Shown one piece after another: positions 34,313 through 43,488 of a stretch of 64,000 nucleotides of DNA. Within the stretch, counting starts at the first letter, position 1. Each line of letters begins with the position of its first letter. This DNA comes from Cyclobacteriaceae bacterium (GTDB taxonomy: Bacteria > Bacteroidota > Bacteroidia > Cytophagales > Cyclobacteriaceae), in assembly GCA_016786495.1 (NCBI GenBank), contig JAEUUJ010000018.1, positions 1 to 64,000 on the forward strand, written 5' to 3'. The notes beneath the pieces are model-generated. The model was given only the letters and a program-made list of their open reading frames with translations, made no database searches and was not told the DNA's origin. The position numbers and the translations under genes are program-made.

Positions 34313-36487
34313 TCAGGAGTGCGGGGCTTTCACGATCAGTACCGATGCAGACTGAGCCAGCAACAGCTGGTGTTCCTCGTCTGAGTCGCCCCAGGCCGTG
34401 TAACTGATCATCACCAGGTTGAATCCGGCCAGAGTGTCGGGCTGCAGGAGTTCGGTTTCCGGTAAGGTAGCTGCGGATGATTCTTCCATGCCGAGCTTGT
34501 CGACAGCAGTTTTAAACGCAGGGTCATTTTTGGCCAGTTGGCTGGGATCTATCAGTGTAATTTTTGCGTTGTTGTTTTGAACAAATCGTTCCGCGAAGGA
34601 AAGCAGGAATAAGTCTGCTGAGTTGTTCAGGAACACCAGGATCCGGTCAGCTACCTCGAAATCTTTGTCTACCAGAACGCCTACGTGTCCGCGTGTTTCC
34701 TCCAGGAACGTTTTCACTTTTCCGCCCACGACATCATCGCTGAACACAGACCGGGACGAGCCCACCAGCAGCAGGTCGTACTTTCCTTTTTTTGTTTCAC
34801 GGGTTACTTCCTTACCGATGTCATTCGTGGCCCGGTAAATTGTCTTGATGCGGATCTTCAGGTTATCGGCCTCCTGTTTCACCAGTTTGAAACTTTCCTC
34901 TTCGTAGCTGCCGGCTTCGTTTGGATTGATGTCGGCACTGGGCGTAAGGTGCATGGTTGTGATGGAGGCTTCTGCGTTGTTTTTGTGTGTCAGCTGATCG
35001 GCCAGGCGTAACAACTTTCTACCCTTGGCCGACGGCCCGAAGAGAATCAGAATTTTATAAAGCCTGGAAGCAGCGCCACCCTGCTCTTTGTCAGGAAAGA
35101 AATAGTTGATCAAATCCAAAGCCGGCGCGGTCATGAAGGTTGTTACCAACGCCATCAGCACCATCATCGAAAATACTTCAGGTGATAAAATGCCAAGATC
35201 GTACCCGATGTTAAGAACAATCAATTCCATCAGCCCGCGGGTGTTCATCAAGGCTCCGATCGACAAGCTGTCTTTCCAGCTCTGGCCTACGAAACGCGCA
35301 GCGAAAGCACTTCCGCCAAATTTTCCGGCAACAGCCGTGAGTACCACGAATCCACACATGCCCCACAAATGGGCCTGGTTCAGTAATCCAATTTGTGTTC
35401 GTAATCCGGTAAACACGAAGAACAACGGCAGCAGCAACACCAGGCTTACATCTTCCACTTTGCCCATCAGTACGCGCCTGAAGTTCATGTTGGCAGGCAT
35501 AATCACTCCCGCAAGGAATGCACCGAACAATGCGTGAATTCCGATAATCTCGGCCACATATGCGGAAATCAACAGCACGAGAAACGATAGGGCGACAATC
35601 ATCTTGCTGATGGTTTCGCGGTTGGAATAGATGTTTCCAACTTTTTTGAGGAACGGCTGGATCACAAACAGCATGACCAGCACATATAATAGTGCGGCAC
35701 CGATGGTAAATAATGCGCTCACAAACGTGCCCGCCTTTACAATCGCAATAACGGCTGCAAGAATACACCAAGCCGTAACATCATCGGCTGCGGCACACGT
35801 AATGGCAATGCTGCCGAGTTTTGTTTTGGTGAGATCGCGCTCCTGGATAATGCGCGCGAGTACGGGGAATGCCGTAATGCTCATGGCGATGCCCATGAAC
35901 AATGCAAAGGATAAAAATGAAATATTAGCGGGCGCAAATTCCTGATACATGTAGTACGCCAGGCCCATGCCTAAAAAATAAGGGATGACAATACTGGCGT
36001 GACTGATTACGACAGCATCGTGTGCCTGATTGCGCAATACTTTCAGGTCGAGCTCCATGCCGATCACATACATGAACAGGATTAACCCTACCTGACTTAA
36101 AAACTGCAGGTTGGGTAGCGATTCTTTTGCAAAGAGGAAGCCGGAGAGCTCCGGAAAAAACAATCCAAGTAAAGAAGGACCTAATACAATGCCCGCAACG
36201 ATTTCTCCGATTACGGTTGGCTGGCCGATCTTGTTAAAGATATAGGCAAAAAGGCGTGAAACGATAATGATCGAAACGATCTGCAGCAATAAAATCGACA
36301 GGGGATGCGCCAGGTTTTTGCTGAACGCAACCGTGAACTGATCGAATGGTGAAGATGCATGCGGTAGAACGGGCGCAGCAAACTCGCCAACCTCAAGCTT
36401 TTCGCCCTGTTTCGTAATCAGGTACATGAGTGCCCCGAACACCACAATAATGGCGATGTAAAAAATAAGGTTCTTCTGCTTTGCCAT
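34313..36487 (-). CDS. CPA2-family cation:proton antiporter with C-terminal USP-like region
   Basis: The 724-residue protein has a leading membrane helix (about 8-24) and then a 12- to 13-helix CPA2 antiporter domain (about 55-465). Characteristic parts are GQPTVIGEIVAGIVLGPSLLG, TAFPVLARIIQERDL and the ion-site segment AITCAAADDVTAWCILA with two adjacent Asp. MNTRGLMELIVLNIG is another family landmark. The last 240 residues resemble two universal-stress-protein-like alpha/beta units (for example YDLLLVGSSRSVF), probably a cytosolic regulatory part. It likely exchanges Na+ or K+ for H+; the ion is not certain. It is a single gene 34 bases upstream of glyS on that strand. Confidence 0.85.
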   Translation of the reverse strand: MAKQKNLIFYIAIIVVFGALMYLITKQGEKLEVGEFAAPVLPHASSPFDQFTVAFSKNLAHPLSILLLQIVSIIIVSRLFAYIFNKIGQPTVIGEIVAGIVLGPSLLGLFFPELSGFLFAKESLPNLQFLSQVGLILFMYVIGMELDLKVLRNQAHDAVVISHASIVIPYFLGMGLAYYMYQEFAPANISFLSFALFMGIAMSITAFPVLARIIQERDLTKTKLGSIAITCAAADDVTAWCILAAVIAIVKAGTFVSALFTIGAALLYVLVMLFVIQPFLKKVGNIYSNRETISKMIVALSFLVLLISAYVAEIIGIHALFGAFLAGVIMPANMNFRRVLMGKVEDVSLVLLLPLFFVFTGLRTQIGLLNQAHLWGMCGFVVLTAVAGKFGGSAFAARFVGQSWKDSLSIGALMNTRGLMELIVLNIGYDLGILSPEVFSMMVLMALVTTFMTAPALDLINYFFPDKEQGGAASRLYKILILFGPSAKGRKLLRLADQLTHKNNAEASITTMHLTPSADINPNEAGSYEEESFKLVKQEADNLKIRIKTIYRATNDIGKEVTRETKKGKYDLLLVGSSRSVFSDDVVGGKVKTFLEETRGHVGVLVDKDFEVADRILVFLNNSADLFLLSFAERFVQNNNAKITLIDPSQLAKNDPAFKTAVDKLGMEESSAATLPETELLQPDTLAGFNLVMISYTAWGDSDEEHQLLLAQSASVLIVKAPHS

Positions 36488-36673
36488 TCTGTTGTTAGAA
36501 CTGCTAAAAATAGGGATTAAGCCTTATAAAAAACTGTCTGTGTGCTGCGAATGCGTTCATCGCATTAAAAATTTTCCGCTAACGCTGTATCTTTTACGAA
36601 TTCCGGCATTCTAGTACAGATTTACGTGCATTGAACAGACGCGTAGTGCTTACGATTCTTTACGACTATGGGA

Positions 36674-37006
36674 TTAAAAATTCTTCTTAATCAGCCGCTT
36701 TTCGGTTAGCACTACCGTGGTTAGGATGGCTGCCAGAAAGTATCCAATGGACACCAGAAGGGAAATATGACCTCCGATTAAGACATAGCAAATAACCTGT
36801 ACGAAGGGCAACGATATACCGCTCCACATCATCAAATCGGCACTGAATGTATTGGCATCGTCCCACGCCAGCTGGTTTTTCATGGAGCGCGGTGTGCGAT
36901 ATCCATAAAATGAATTGATCTTTTTAGGTGGCCAAAGTTTCATCATGAGTGAAACTGCCAGGAACAGTGTTCCGGTGATCAGGTGGAGGATGAGGAATTG
37001 GTTCAT
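36674..37006 (-). CDS. SdpI-like membrane protein
   Basis: This 110-residue protein has three hydrophobic helices and the SdpI-family motif FYGYRTPRSMKNQLAWDDAN between helices 1 and 2. In Bacillus SdpI is an immunity and signalling protein against the SdpC toxin, but most bacterial homologues have no known partner. No toxin gene is seen nearby. It lies 31 bases after the DUF2306 gene on the same strand. The 186 bases between this gene and the antiporter contain only a small AATGCG/CGCATT hairpin. Confidence 0.8.
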   Translation of the reverse strand: MNQFLILHLITGTLFLAVSLMMKLWPPKKINSFYGYRTPRSMKNQLAWDDANTFSADLMMWSGISLPFVQVICYVLIGGHISLLVSIGYFLAAILTTVVLTEKRLIKKNF

Positions 37007-37037
37007 GTTTAACAGAAGCGAAATCGGCCGTGTGTCA

Positions 37038-37673
37038 TTAAACCATGGAAGACGATCTCAAGCTAAGATAAATCTCCACTGCAACCAAATTGATTGTCCA
37101 GCTTAGCCAGGCAATGATGCCATAAGCTTCGGGTGCCGACATATCATAGGAACTCGTAAACAGAAAGACATACAGACGCAAGGTCACGGCAGCAAAGGTC
37201 AATGCATAGCTTCGCCACATCCATCGCGCATGTTCTTCGATGTTTCCCTTTTTAACCGCACGAACAGCCAGTGCTGTAAATGAAAACCAACAAGCGCTTT
37301 GAATAAGGAAACTAGTGAGTACCCACGGACCCCGGTTAATAAAAAAACTCATGACAAGTCCCCCGGGGGCTGCAAAGAATAAAATTCCATAGGCGTAACA
37401 TTTTCCGAGAAAGCGGTGAAGCTTACGCCATCGGAGGCTGATCGTAGTTCTCAATTGGAATAATCCCAGAACGAGTATTAGTCCCGCGGCAAGCACATGT
37501 GCATAATAGGCCGGGAGGTACCAGCCCGTAGCGATCGCGGCCTGCTTCAGACGCAGAAAGCCATACGTGAAATTAAAGTTGAAGTACGATAACGCATTCA
37601 GCGAAAGCGAAACAACAAGCAGAAGAACGATGATTCCGAGCAGCCACCGAATGACTGTCTTGACAATGCTCAT
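37038..37673 (-). CDS. DUF2306 family membrane protein
   Basis: This 211-residue protein has six to seven hydrophobic segments and charged loops RWRKLHRFLGKCYAYG and EEHARWMWRSYALTFAAV, both typical of the DUF2306 family, which is common in Bacteroidota. The repeated His/Arg pattern recalls heme-binding membrane helices, but the function is unknown. It overlaps the WG-repeat lipoprotein gene by one base and precedes the SdpI-like gene, so the three may be cotranscribed. Confidence 0.75.
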   Translation of the reverse strand: MSIVKTVIRWLLGIIVLLLVVSLSLNALSYFNFNFTYGFLRLKQAAIATGWYLPAYYAHVLAAGLILVLGLFQLRTTISLRWRKLHRFLGKCYAYGILFFAAPGGLVMSFFINRGPWVLTSFLIQSACWFSFTALAVRAVKKGNIEEHARWMWRSYALTFAAVTLRLYVFLFTSSYDMSAPEAYGIIAWLSWTINLVAVEIYLSLRSSSMV

Positions 37674-39490
37674 CAGGACGGCTGTTTGACGTCAAGGGTA
37701 CCGATAATTTTTTCCAGGAACTGAAGGTTATGGAGATCGGTTTCACTCATCAGCCCATAGATGTCTCCATAGCTGGAATGTGTTGGCTTGTACCATTCGT
37801 AGTAACTAAAGTGTTTTTTTGTTTCCGGATCAGCAAAATCATAACCGTAGTCGGCCAGAATCTCGTTTCGCATCCATTCCAGTGATTGGGTGAATGGAAA
37901 ATCCTGGGTTTTCACTGTACCCGATTCCTCGTCCCATATATGGAACGTGCCTGCCAGGTAAGAACTGTCGATTCGGACAAATTCTGTAAAGCGATAACTC
38001 CTACGTGATTTAAGTTGCGTGACGGATCCGTTTTCTATGCGGAAATATTGATAGAACGGTACATCCCACTGATCGTCTTCCATCTCACCTTCATACCTGT
38101 TACTTTCACCTTCGCGCGATAATCGAACTTCCATTAACGTGCTGTCAATCCTGTTAAAGGAAATTTTTCCGCTGGGCATGGTGAAAGATGTGGTGAGCTG
38201 ATGCTGGTCGTCAACGAAGGTAAGGTTGGTGCGCTGATAAAAGCCTTCGCGACCTTCGAGGTAATGGTCATTCAGCATAACCAAAAGGGCAGAGAACTTG
38301 TCGGATATTTTTTCAAACATCGATCCTTCTGTTTCAATCTTTTCTATGCCGCCCCAGCCAAATGAATTCTCCCCGGTATAGATATCGGAGATAATCTCAT
38401 TCAGTACGCCAGCCTGTACGAAGTATGTGGGAGGCACAACAATGCCGCGCCCCATATAGTTAACATCAATAACCTCCGCGGTGGGCATCGTGGTATAGCT
38501 TATTTCAATGTTTTTATCCAGGTAGCCAAACTCATCGATGTATTTCTTCGCCTCATCAGAAGGAAAACCGGCATGGTGTACATAGCTGTTGTCAAGCCAT
38601 CCGATCTCACTGTCTTTTTTAACCAGCGCATAAATGCCATCCTGTGCGTATGGGATGATCCATTCGTAAACAGCAGGCGCGATCTCTTTGCCGTCCATGG
38701 CGAAATGGCCTACCAGATTGTCTTTTTTAACCTCAACAACATTCTCCGTTTCGAAGCTTATTGTTCCCACCAGGTCGTAGGCGGGCGGTACAATTACCCG
38801 GCCGGATTCACCCACCAGTCCCATCTTTGCCGAAGTCGAACGTTCACCGTTATCGACCATGAAAAAGTTCTGCCATTCGCCATTCACCACATAATAATAA
38901 ATGCTGTCGTTGTATTGCGTGTACCAGATCACGGTATCGTACGTCTGTTGTAACATCCGCGCCTGATCAAAAAATATTTTGCGGGATGCGAGGTCGCGTT
39001 CACGGTACTTCATGGTTTGCAGTTCGAAAACCGCACCCTGGTAACCATTGTAAAAGCTCATCGCATCAATGTTCGTAATCACAAGCCTGCCCTGAATGTT
39101 CGAAAGCCACAACGTGAATTGCGCCTCTTTCTGAAGCATGTTGTTCCGATCAACGGATGTGAACTGAGCTGTAAAATCTACCCGAATATCACCGGATTCC
39201 TGTGTAATCGCGGGGGCATCAAAATTGATGACGCACGTAATACTATCCTTTGCCTGATCGGCATTTTGCATGATGCGGATAGCGCGCATAATTCCTTCTT
39301 CCGACACGTTGGCAACGGCCGACACCTGAAATTGCGCTTTAATAACATCTTCCGTAGCGGAGAGGTTGCTCCTGAAATCGTTGATGAACGACATTACCTT
39401 TTCGTTCGGATCATTTTGCCTGAGCGAAGAACAGCTCTTCAATGCAACGACACCAAAGAGCAGCATAACAAGAATCCATGATCGTGACAT
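37673..39490 (-). CDS. WG-repeat lipoprotein
   Basis: This 605-residue protein begins with a lipoprotein signal (VALKSC, Cys at 20). In the middle (about 225-310) two clear WG-type repeats and one partial repeat are seen: KMGLVGESGRVIVPPAYDLVG, then LVGHFAMDGKEIAPAVYEW, then a short EIGWLDNS. The flanking regions are unrecognised: an N-terminal part with an NTF2-like look (about 30-190) and a long beta-rich C-terminal part. WG repeats usually mediate binding. It is first of a three-gene minus-strand set with DUF2306 and SdpI-like genes. Confidence 0.65.
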   Translation of the reverse strand: MSRSWILVMLLFGVVALKSCSSLRQNDPNEKVMSFINDFRSNLSATEDVIKAQFQVSAVANVSEEGIMRAIRIMQNADQAKDSITCVINFDAPAITQESGDIRVDFTAQFTSVDRNNMLQKEAQFTLWLSNIQGRLVITNIDAMSFYNGYQGAVFELQTMKYRERDLASRKIFFDQARMLQQTYDTVIWYTQYNDSIYYYVVNGEWQNFFMVDNGERSTSAKMGLVGESGRVIVPPAYDLVGTISFETENVVEVKKDNLVGHFAMDGKEIAPAVYEWIIPYAQDGIYALVKKDSEIGWLDNSYVHHAGFPSDEAKKYIDEFGYLDKNIEISYTTMPTAEVIDVNYMGRGIVVPPTYFVQAGVLNEIISDIYTGENSFGWGGIEKIETEGSMFEKISDKFSALLVMLNDHYLEGREGFYQRTNLTFVDDQHQLTTSFTMPSGKISFNRIDSTLMEVRLSREGESNRYEGEMEDDQWDVPFYQYFRIENGSVTQLKSRRSYRFTEFVRIDSSYLAGTFHIWDEESGTVKTQDFPFTQSLEWMRNEILADYGYDFADPETKKHFSYYEWYKPTHSSYGDIYGLMSETDLHNLQFLEKIIGTLDVKQPS

Positions 39491-39556
39491 AACCGGGGGG
39501 TTAAAAATGGCTAAGTGAAGGTACAGAGAAATTTAAAAACGATAAATGCGAAGATC

Positions 39557-40375
39557 TTACAGCAACTTGGCTTTATTCCAGTACTGGTCCATTTCTGCAA
39601 GCGTCATCTCGCCCATTTTTTTACCGTCTTTCGCGGATTCAGTTTCGAGGTACTGAAAGCGTTTAATGAATTTTTTATTCGTTCGTTCAAGTGCTTCTTC
39701 CGGATCAATGTTTATAAACCGGGCATAATTCACCAGGGAAAATAACAGGTCACCGAACTCAGCCATGACCTTCTCCTGATTAGCGGGCTCGTCTGATCCG
39801 GCATGGCCTTGAAATTCCTTCTTAAACTCCTGCATTTCTTCTTCAACCTTTTCCCACACCTGCTCTTTTTTCTCCCAGTCGAACCCAACGCCCCGCGCTT
39901 TATCCTGAATGCGGATTGCTTTCACCAATGCGGGCAATGATTTGGGCACACCTTCCAGCACCGACTTGTTCCCGCTTTTCAGTTTAATTTTTTCCCAGTT
40001 CGATTTTACCGTTTGTTCATCTTCAGCAATTACATCGCTGTAAATGTGGGGATGCCGTTCAATCAACTTGTCGCATATGCCATTCAGTACATCCGCAACA
40101 TCAAAGGCCTGTTGTTCGGAGGCGATGCGTGCATAGAAAACGTTGTGCAGCATCAGGTCGCCCAGTTCCTTTTTTACTTCCTTCAGATCGCCTTCCAGGA
40201 TTGCATCCGACAGTTCATAGGTTTCCTCGATCGTCAGGTGTCGCAAGCTCTCCAGGGTTTGTTTTTTATCCCATGGACAGTTCTCGCGAAGCTCATTCAT
40301 CACGGTCAGTAGTCGGTCAAAAGCCTGCAGTTTTTCAGCACGTTTCGGGTCGGGTTGCGAGAAGGGTTTTTTCAT
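39557..40375 (-). CDS. mazG: nucleoside triphosphate pyrophosphohydrolase MazG
   Basis: MazG hydrolyses NTPs and dNTPs to monophosphates, removing abnormal nucleotides and lowering (p)ppGpp. The protein has two MazG domains: the first has CPWDKKQTLESLRHLTIEETYELSDAI and the EVKKELGDLMLHNVFYA metal helix. The second has KARGVGFDWEKKEQVWEKVEEEMQEF and EFGDLLFSLVNYARF. I place the start at 40375 (MKKPFSQ, 272 residues), preceded by a TACCTTCG near-promoter box. The 113 bases to the divergent glmM gene are the shared control region. Confidence 0.93.
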   Translation of the reverse strand: MKKPFSQPDPKRAEKLQAFDRLLTVMNELRENCPWDKKQTLESLRHLTIEETYELSDAILEGDLKEVKKELGDLMLHNVFYARIASEQQAFDVADVLNGICDKLIERHPHIYSDVIAEDEQTVKSNWEKIKLKSGNKSVLEGVPKSLPALVKAIRIQDKARGVGFDWEKKEQVWEKVEEEMQEFKKEFQGHAGSDEPANQEKVMAEFGDLLFSLVNYARFINIDPEEALERTNKKFIKRFQYLETESAKDGKKMGEMTLAEMDQYWNKAKLL

Positions 40376-40430
40376 GTCAGAAGTTTGTTTTGCGAAGGTA
40401 AGCCAGCCGTCAGACAAAAGCAGTTCTTTA

Positions 40431-40461
40431 TTTATGATAGCCCGAACATTCCATATCTTTG
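40431..40461 (+). promoter_or_regulatory. glmM promoter
   Basis: TTTA (40431-40434) and TATCTTTG (40454-40461) are 19 bases apart, close to the Bacteroidota TTTG-N19-TAnnTTTG consensus. The GTG start of glmM lies 27 bases downstream. Confidence 0.55.
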
Positions 40462-40488
40462 CGGGCACGTTTATTATAAACTCAGCTT

Positions 40489-41877
40489 GTGACGTTAATT
40501 AAATCAATTTCGGGCATCCGGGGCACCATTGGCGGAAAAACCGGTGATAACCTCACTCCGGTGGATGTGGTAAAATTTGCCGCTGCATTCGGGACATTAC
40601 TCAAGAAAAAAGGCCCCAAAACAAAAGTTGTTATTGGCCGCGATGCGCGGATGTCGGGCGAAATGGTGAGTACGCTGGTGTGCTCCACATTGCAGGGACT
40701 TGGAATCGATGTAATCGATCTTGGATTATCCACTACGCCTACCGTTGAAATTGCGGTACCCCTCGAAAAAGCTGCGGGCGGAATCATTCTTACCGCAAGC
40801 CATAATCCCAGTCAGTGGAATGCGTTGAAATTATTGAATGCCAAAGGTGAGTTTATCTCCGGTGCCGAAGGGCAGGAGGTTTTGAAACTGGCGGAACGTG
40901 AAGACTTTGATTTTGCTGCCGTTGAAGCGTTGGGAAAATACACGCGCAACGATTCCTATATTAAGAAGCATATCGGCCTGATTTTAAAACACAAGCTGGT
41001 TGACGTGAAAGCCATTAAAGCTGCGAAATTCAAAATCGCAGTGGATGCCGTTAACTCCAGCGGAGGTATTGCTGTGCCACAGTTACTGAAAGCACTCGGC
41101 GTTAAAAAGGTTGTTGAACTGTATTGTGAACCAAACGGAAAGTTTCCGCACAACCCCGAACCACTGCCGGAACATTTAACGAAGATCAGCAGTGTTGTTA
41201 AAAAAGAAAAGTGCCATTTGGGGATTGTGGTCGATCCGGACGTTGATCGCCTCGCGCTGATTCAGGAAGACGGTAAACCTTTTGGCGAAGAATATACACT
41301 GGTGGCGGTTGCGGATTATGTGTTGAGTCGCAAAAAAGGAAATACCGTATCCAATCTTTCGTCAACCCGTGCATTGCGTGACGTGACGGAAACCGCAGGG
41401 GGTAAGTACACGGCAGCCGCAGTGGGTGAAGTGAATGTGGTTACCGCCATGAAAGATTCGAATGCTGTGATTGGCGGGGAGGGTAATGGAGGAATTATCG
41501 TTCCGGATCTGCACTACGGTCGGGATGCATTGATCGGTATTGCCTTATTCCTTTCACACCTGGCACGGTCAAAAAAGAAAGCTTCGCAGTTGCGCGCGTC
41601 ATACCCTGCTTACTTCATCTCGAAAAACAAGATTGAGCTTACTCCGCAAATCGATGTCGACAACGTACTCGAAAAGATGAAGGCAAAGTATGCAAGCGAA
41701 AAAGTTAATACGATCGATGGCGTGAAGATTGACTTTGAAGCAGAAAAAGAATGGGTACACTTGCGCAAGTCAAACACCGAACCGATTATCCGCATTTATG
41801 CGGAATCACAAAATGAAAAGAAAGCGGACATGCTGGCCAAACGCATCATCTCCGATATTCAGAATATTATTGCTTAA
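40489..41877 (+). CDS. glmM: Phosphoglucosamine mutase-like phosphohexomutase
   Basis: This 462-residue alpha-D-phosphohexomutase has the phosphoserine loop LTASHNPSQWNALK with S104, the Mg2+ loop VVDPDVDRLAL (about 249), the sugar loop GGEGNGG, and the phosphate-binding RKSNTEPIIRIYAE at the C-terminus. The GGEGNGG form is that of archaeal-like PGM/PMM/GlmM enzymes; bacterial GlmM more often has GEQSGH. Phosphoglucosamine mutase (for UDP-GlcNAc) is the likeliest role in this phylum, with phosphomannomutase the alternative. The start is GTG. It is cotranscribed with a cysteine desulfurase gene 5 bases downstream. Confidence 0.82.
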   Translation: MTLIKSISGIRGTIGGKTGDNLTPVDVVKFAAAFGTLLKKKGPKTKVVIGRDARMSGEMVSTLVCSTLQGLGIDVIDLGLSTTPTVEIAVPLEKAAGGIILTASHNPSQWNALKLLNAKGEFISGAEGQEVLKLAEREDFDFAAVEALGKYTRNDSYIKKHIGLILKHKLVDVKAIKAAKFKIAVDAVNSSGGIAVPQLLKALGVKKVVELYCEPNGKFPHNPEPLPEHLTKISSVVKKEKCHLGIVVDPDVDRLALIQEDGKPFGEEYTLVAVADYVLSRKKGNTVSNLSSTRALRDVTETAGGKYTAAAVGEVNVVTAMKDSNAVIGGEGNGGIIVPDLHYGRDALIGIALFLSHLARSKKKASQLRASYPAYFISKNKIELTPQIDVDNVLEKMKAKYASEKVNTIDGVKIDFEAEKEWVHLRKSNTEPIIRIYAESQNEKKADMLAKRIISDIQNIIA

Positions 41878-41882
41878 CGCGT

Positions 41883-43028
41883 ATGAAAATTTATCTCGAT
41901 AACGCTGCCACCACACCGCTTGATCCGGAAGTATTCGAAGCCATGAAGCCGTTTATGCTTGAAGATTTCGGAAACCCGTCATCCATCCATTCGCATGGCA
42001 GAAAGGTTCGGGCGGCCATTGAGTCGTCACGCAAGAAGATTGCCGAATTGTTGCACTGCACTCCGGGCGAGATCATTTTCACCTCTGGCGGAACAGAAGC
42101 CGACAATACGTTGATCGTGAGCGGAATCAAAACGTATGGTCTTAAGCATGCGATTTCCACACCCATTGAGCACCATGCGGTAACACACACGCTCGAAACG
42201 CTGGAAAAGCAGGGGCATATTGAACTGCATTACGTTAAGATGGATGCAAAAGGTCATGTTGACCTGGCCGATCTTGAAAATCTGCTAAAGCAATATCCGA
42301 ATGCGCTGATCTCATTGATGCACGCCAACAATGAAATCGGCAACCTGTTGAACATTAAAGCAGTGGGTGATTTGGCAAAACAATACGGAGCATTTTTCCA
42401 CTCCGATACCGTTCAAACGATGGGTCATTACCGGCACGACATGCGTGAATTGCATGTGTGCGGTATGACGGCTGGCGCGCACAAGTTTCACGGCCCGAAA
42501 GGCGTGGGCTTTATGTACATCCGTAAAGACCGCAAGCTTGGCCAGTTTATTCATGGCGGATCGCAGGAACGCAACATGCGTGGCGGAACTGAAAACACCT
42601 ACGGAATTGTAGGTCTTGCCAAAGCTTTAGAGATCGCCTATCGCGAAATGGATGAACACCAGAATTATATCACCCGTCTCAAGGCTCGCATGATTGAAAA
42701 GCTGAAGCAGGAAATTCCGGGCGTGGAGTTTAACGGAGATTCAGCCAATCTGGAGAAGAGTCTGTATACCGTATTAAATGTTTCGCTTCCGGAATCAGAA
42801 GAAAACGAAATGTTGCTGTTCAACCTCGATCTTCAGGGAATTTCGGCATCGGGCGGAAGTGCTTGTTCAAGCGGAGCGTCTACCGGCTCGCATGTGCTGG
42901 GAGCACTGTATCCGGGATCAAAACGCGGGGCCGTGCGGTTCTCGTTTAGCAAGTACAACAAACCCGAAGAAATCGATTTTGTGGTAGGCAAACTCGCTGA
43001 GCTCTATAAAGTACCTGCCAAAGTCTGA
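41883..43028 (+). CDS. Cysteine desulfurase (NifS/IscS family)
   Basis: This PLP enzyme takes sulfur from cysteine to make a protein persulfide for Fe-S clusters or thio-modified tRNA. It has YLDNAATTPLDPEV at the N-terminus, SGGTEADN, the PLP lysine K201 in TAGAHKFHGPKG, and the mobile-loop Cys C328 in SGGSACSSGAS. The 381-residue length and the ACSSG loop place it with the class I NifS/IscS enzymes. No iscU, iscA or mnmA lies beside it, so the sulfur acceptor is open. It follows glmM by 5 bases. Confidence 0.9.
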   Translation: MKIYLDNAATTPLDPEVFEAMKPFMLEDFGNPSSIHSHGRKVRAAIESSRKKIAELLHCTPGEIIFTSGGTEADNTLIVSGIKTYGLKHAISTPIEHHAVTHTLETLEKQGHIELHYVKMDAKGHVDLADLENLLKQYPNALISLMHANNEIGNLLNIKAVGDLAKQYGAFFHSDTVQTMGHYRHDMRELHVCGMTAGAHKFHGPKGVGFMYIRKDRKLGQFIHGGSQERNMRGGTENTYGIVGLAKALEIAYREMDEHQNYITRLKARMIEKLKQEIPGVEFNGDSANLEKSLYTVLNVSLPESEENEMLLFNLDLQGISASGGSACSSGASTGSHVLGALYPGSKRGAVRFSFSKYNKPEEIDFVVGKLAELYKVPAKV

Positions 43029-43059
43029 ATCAGGATTTCTTTAATTTTAGAATTTCTGG

Positions 43060-43488
43060 ATGGAGGAAATTAAGGATGATCTGACCTACAAAGTCATAGG
43101 ATGTGCCATGAAGGTGCATTCTACGTTGGGTAATGGGTTCCAGGAAGTCATTTATCAAAGGTGTCTCGCCATTGAATTGGAGAAAGCGAAAATCAATTTT
43201 TTGCGGGAAGTAGATCAGCCAATTTATTACGACAACATTGCAGTAGGAACCAGACGGGCAGATTTTGTTGTAGAAGAAAAGATTTTAGTGGAACTCAAGG
43301 CTGTAATCCGGTTGGAAGATGTTCATCTTGCGCAGATCAAAAATTATCAGGTTGCCTACGATTTTGACATCGGACTGTTGTTAAACTTTGGTTCAGCAAG
43401 CCTTGAATACCGCAGAATATATCACCCCAGACTTAAGAATCCATTGCATCCGAAAATCCAGAAATCCATAAATCCCGAAAAATCTTGA
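43060..43488 (+). CDS. GxxExxY family protein
   Basis: This 142-residue protein has the defining motif LGNGFQEVIYQRCLAIEL near the N-terminus, then ADFVVEEKILVELKAV, which looks like a PD-(D/E)xK core (D, then E-x-K), and a conserved QIKNYQ. Such proteins are scattered across bacterial genomes, especially Bacteroidota, and their role is unknown. It sits between two housekeeping genes, 31 bases after the desulfurase gene, and its stop overlaps the next gene's TTG start as TTGA. This suggests a cargo-like insertion that has become part of the operon. Confidence 0.82.
   Translation: MEEIKDDLTYKVIGCAMKVHSTLGNGFQEVIYQRCLAIELEKAKINFLREVDQPIYYDNIAVGTRRADFVVEEKILVELKAVIRLEDVHLAQIKNYQVAYDFDIGLLLNFGSASLEYRRIYHPRLKNPLHPKIQKSINPEKS

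Noticed and set aside
36674-37006. SdpI-like gene as part of a toxin-immunity system
   Set aside because: No SdpC-like secreted toxin gene or SdpAB partner is nearby; the neighbours are a DUF2306 gene and a lipoprotein gene.
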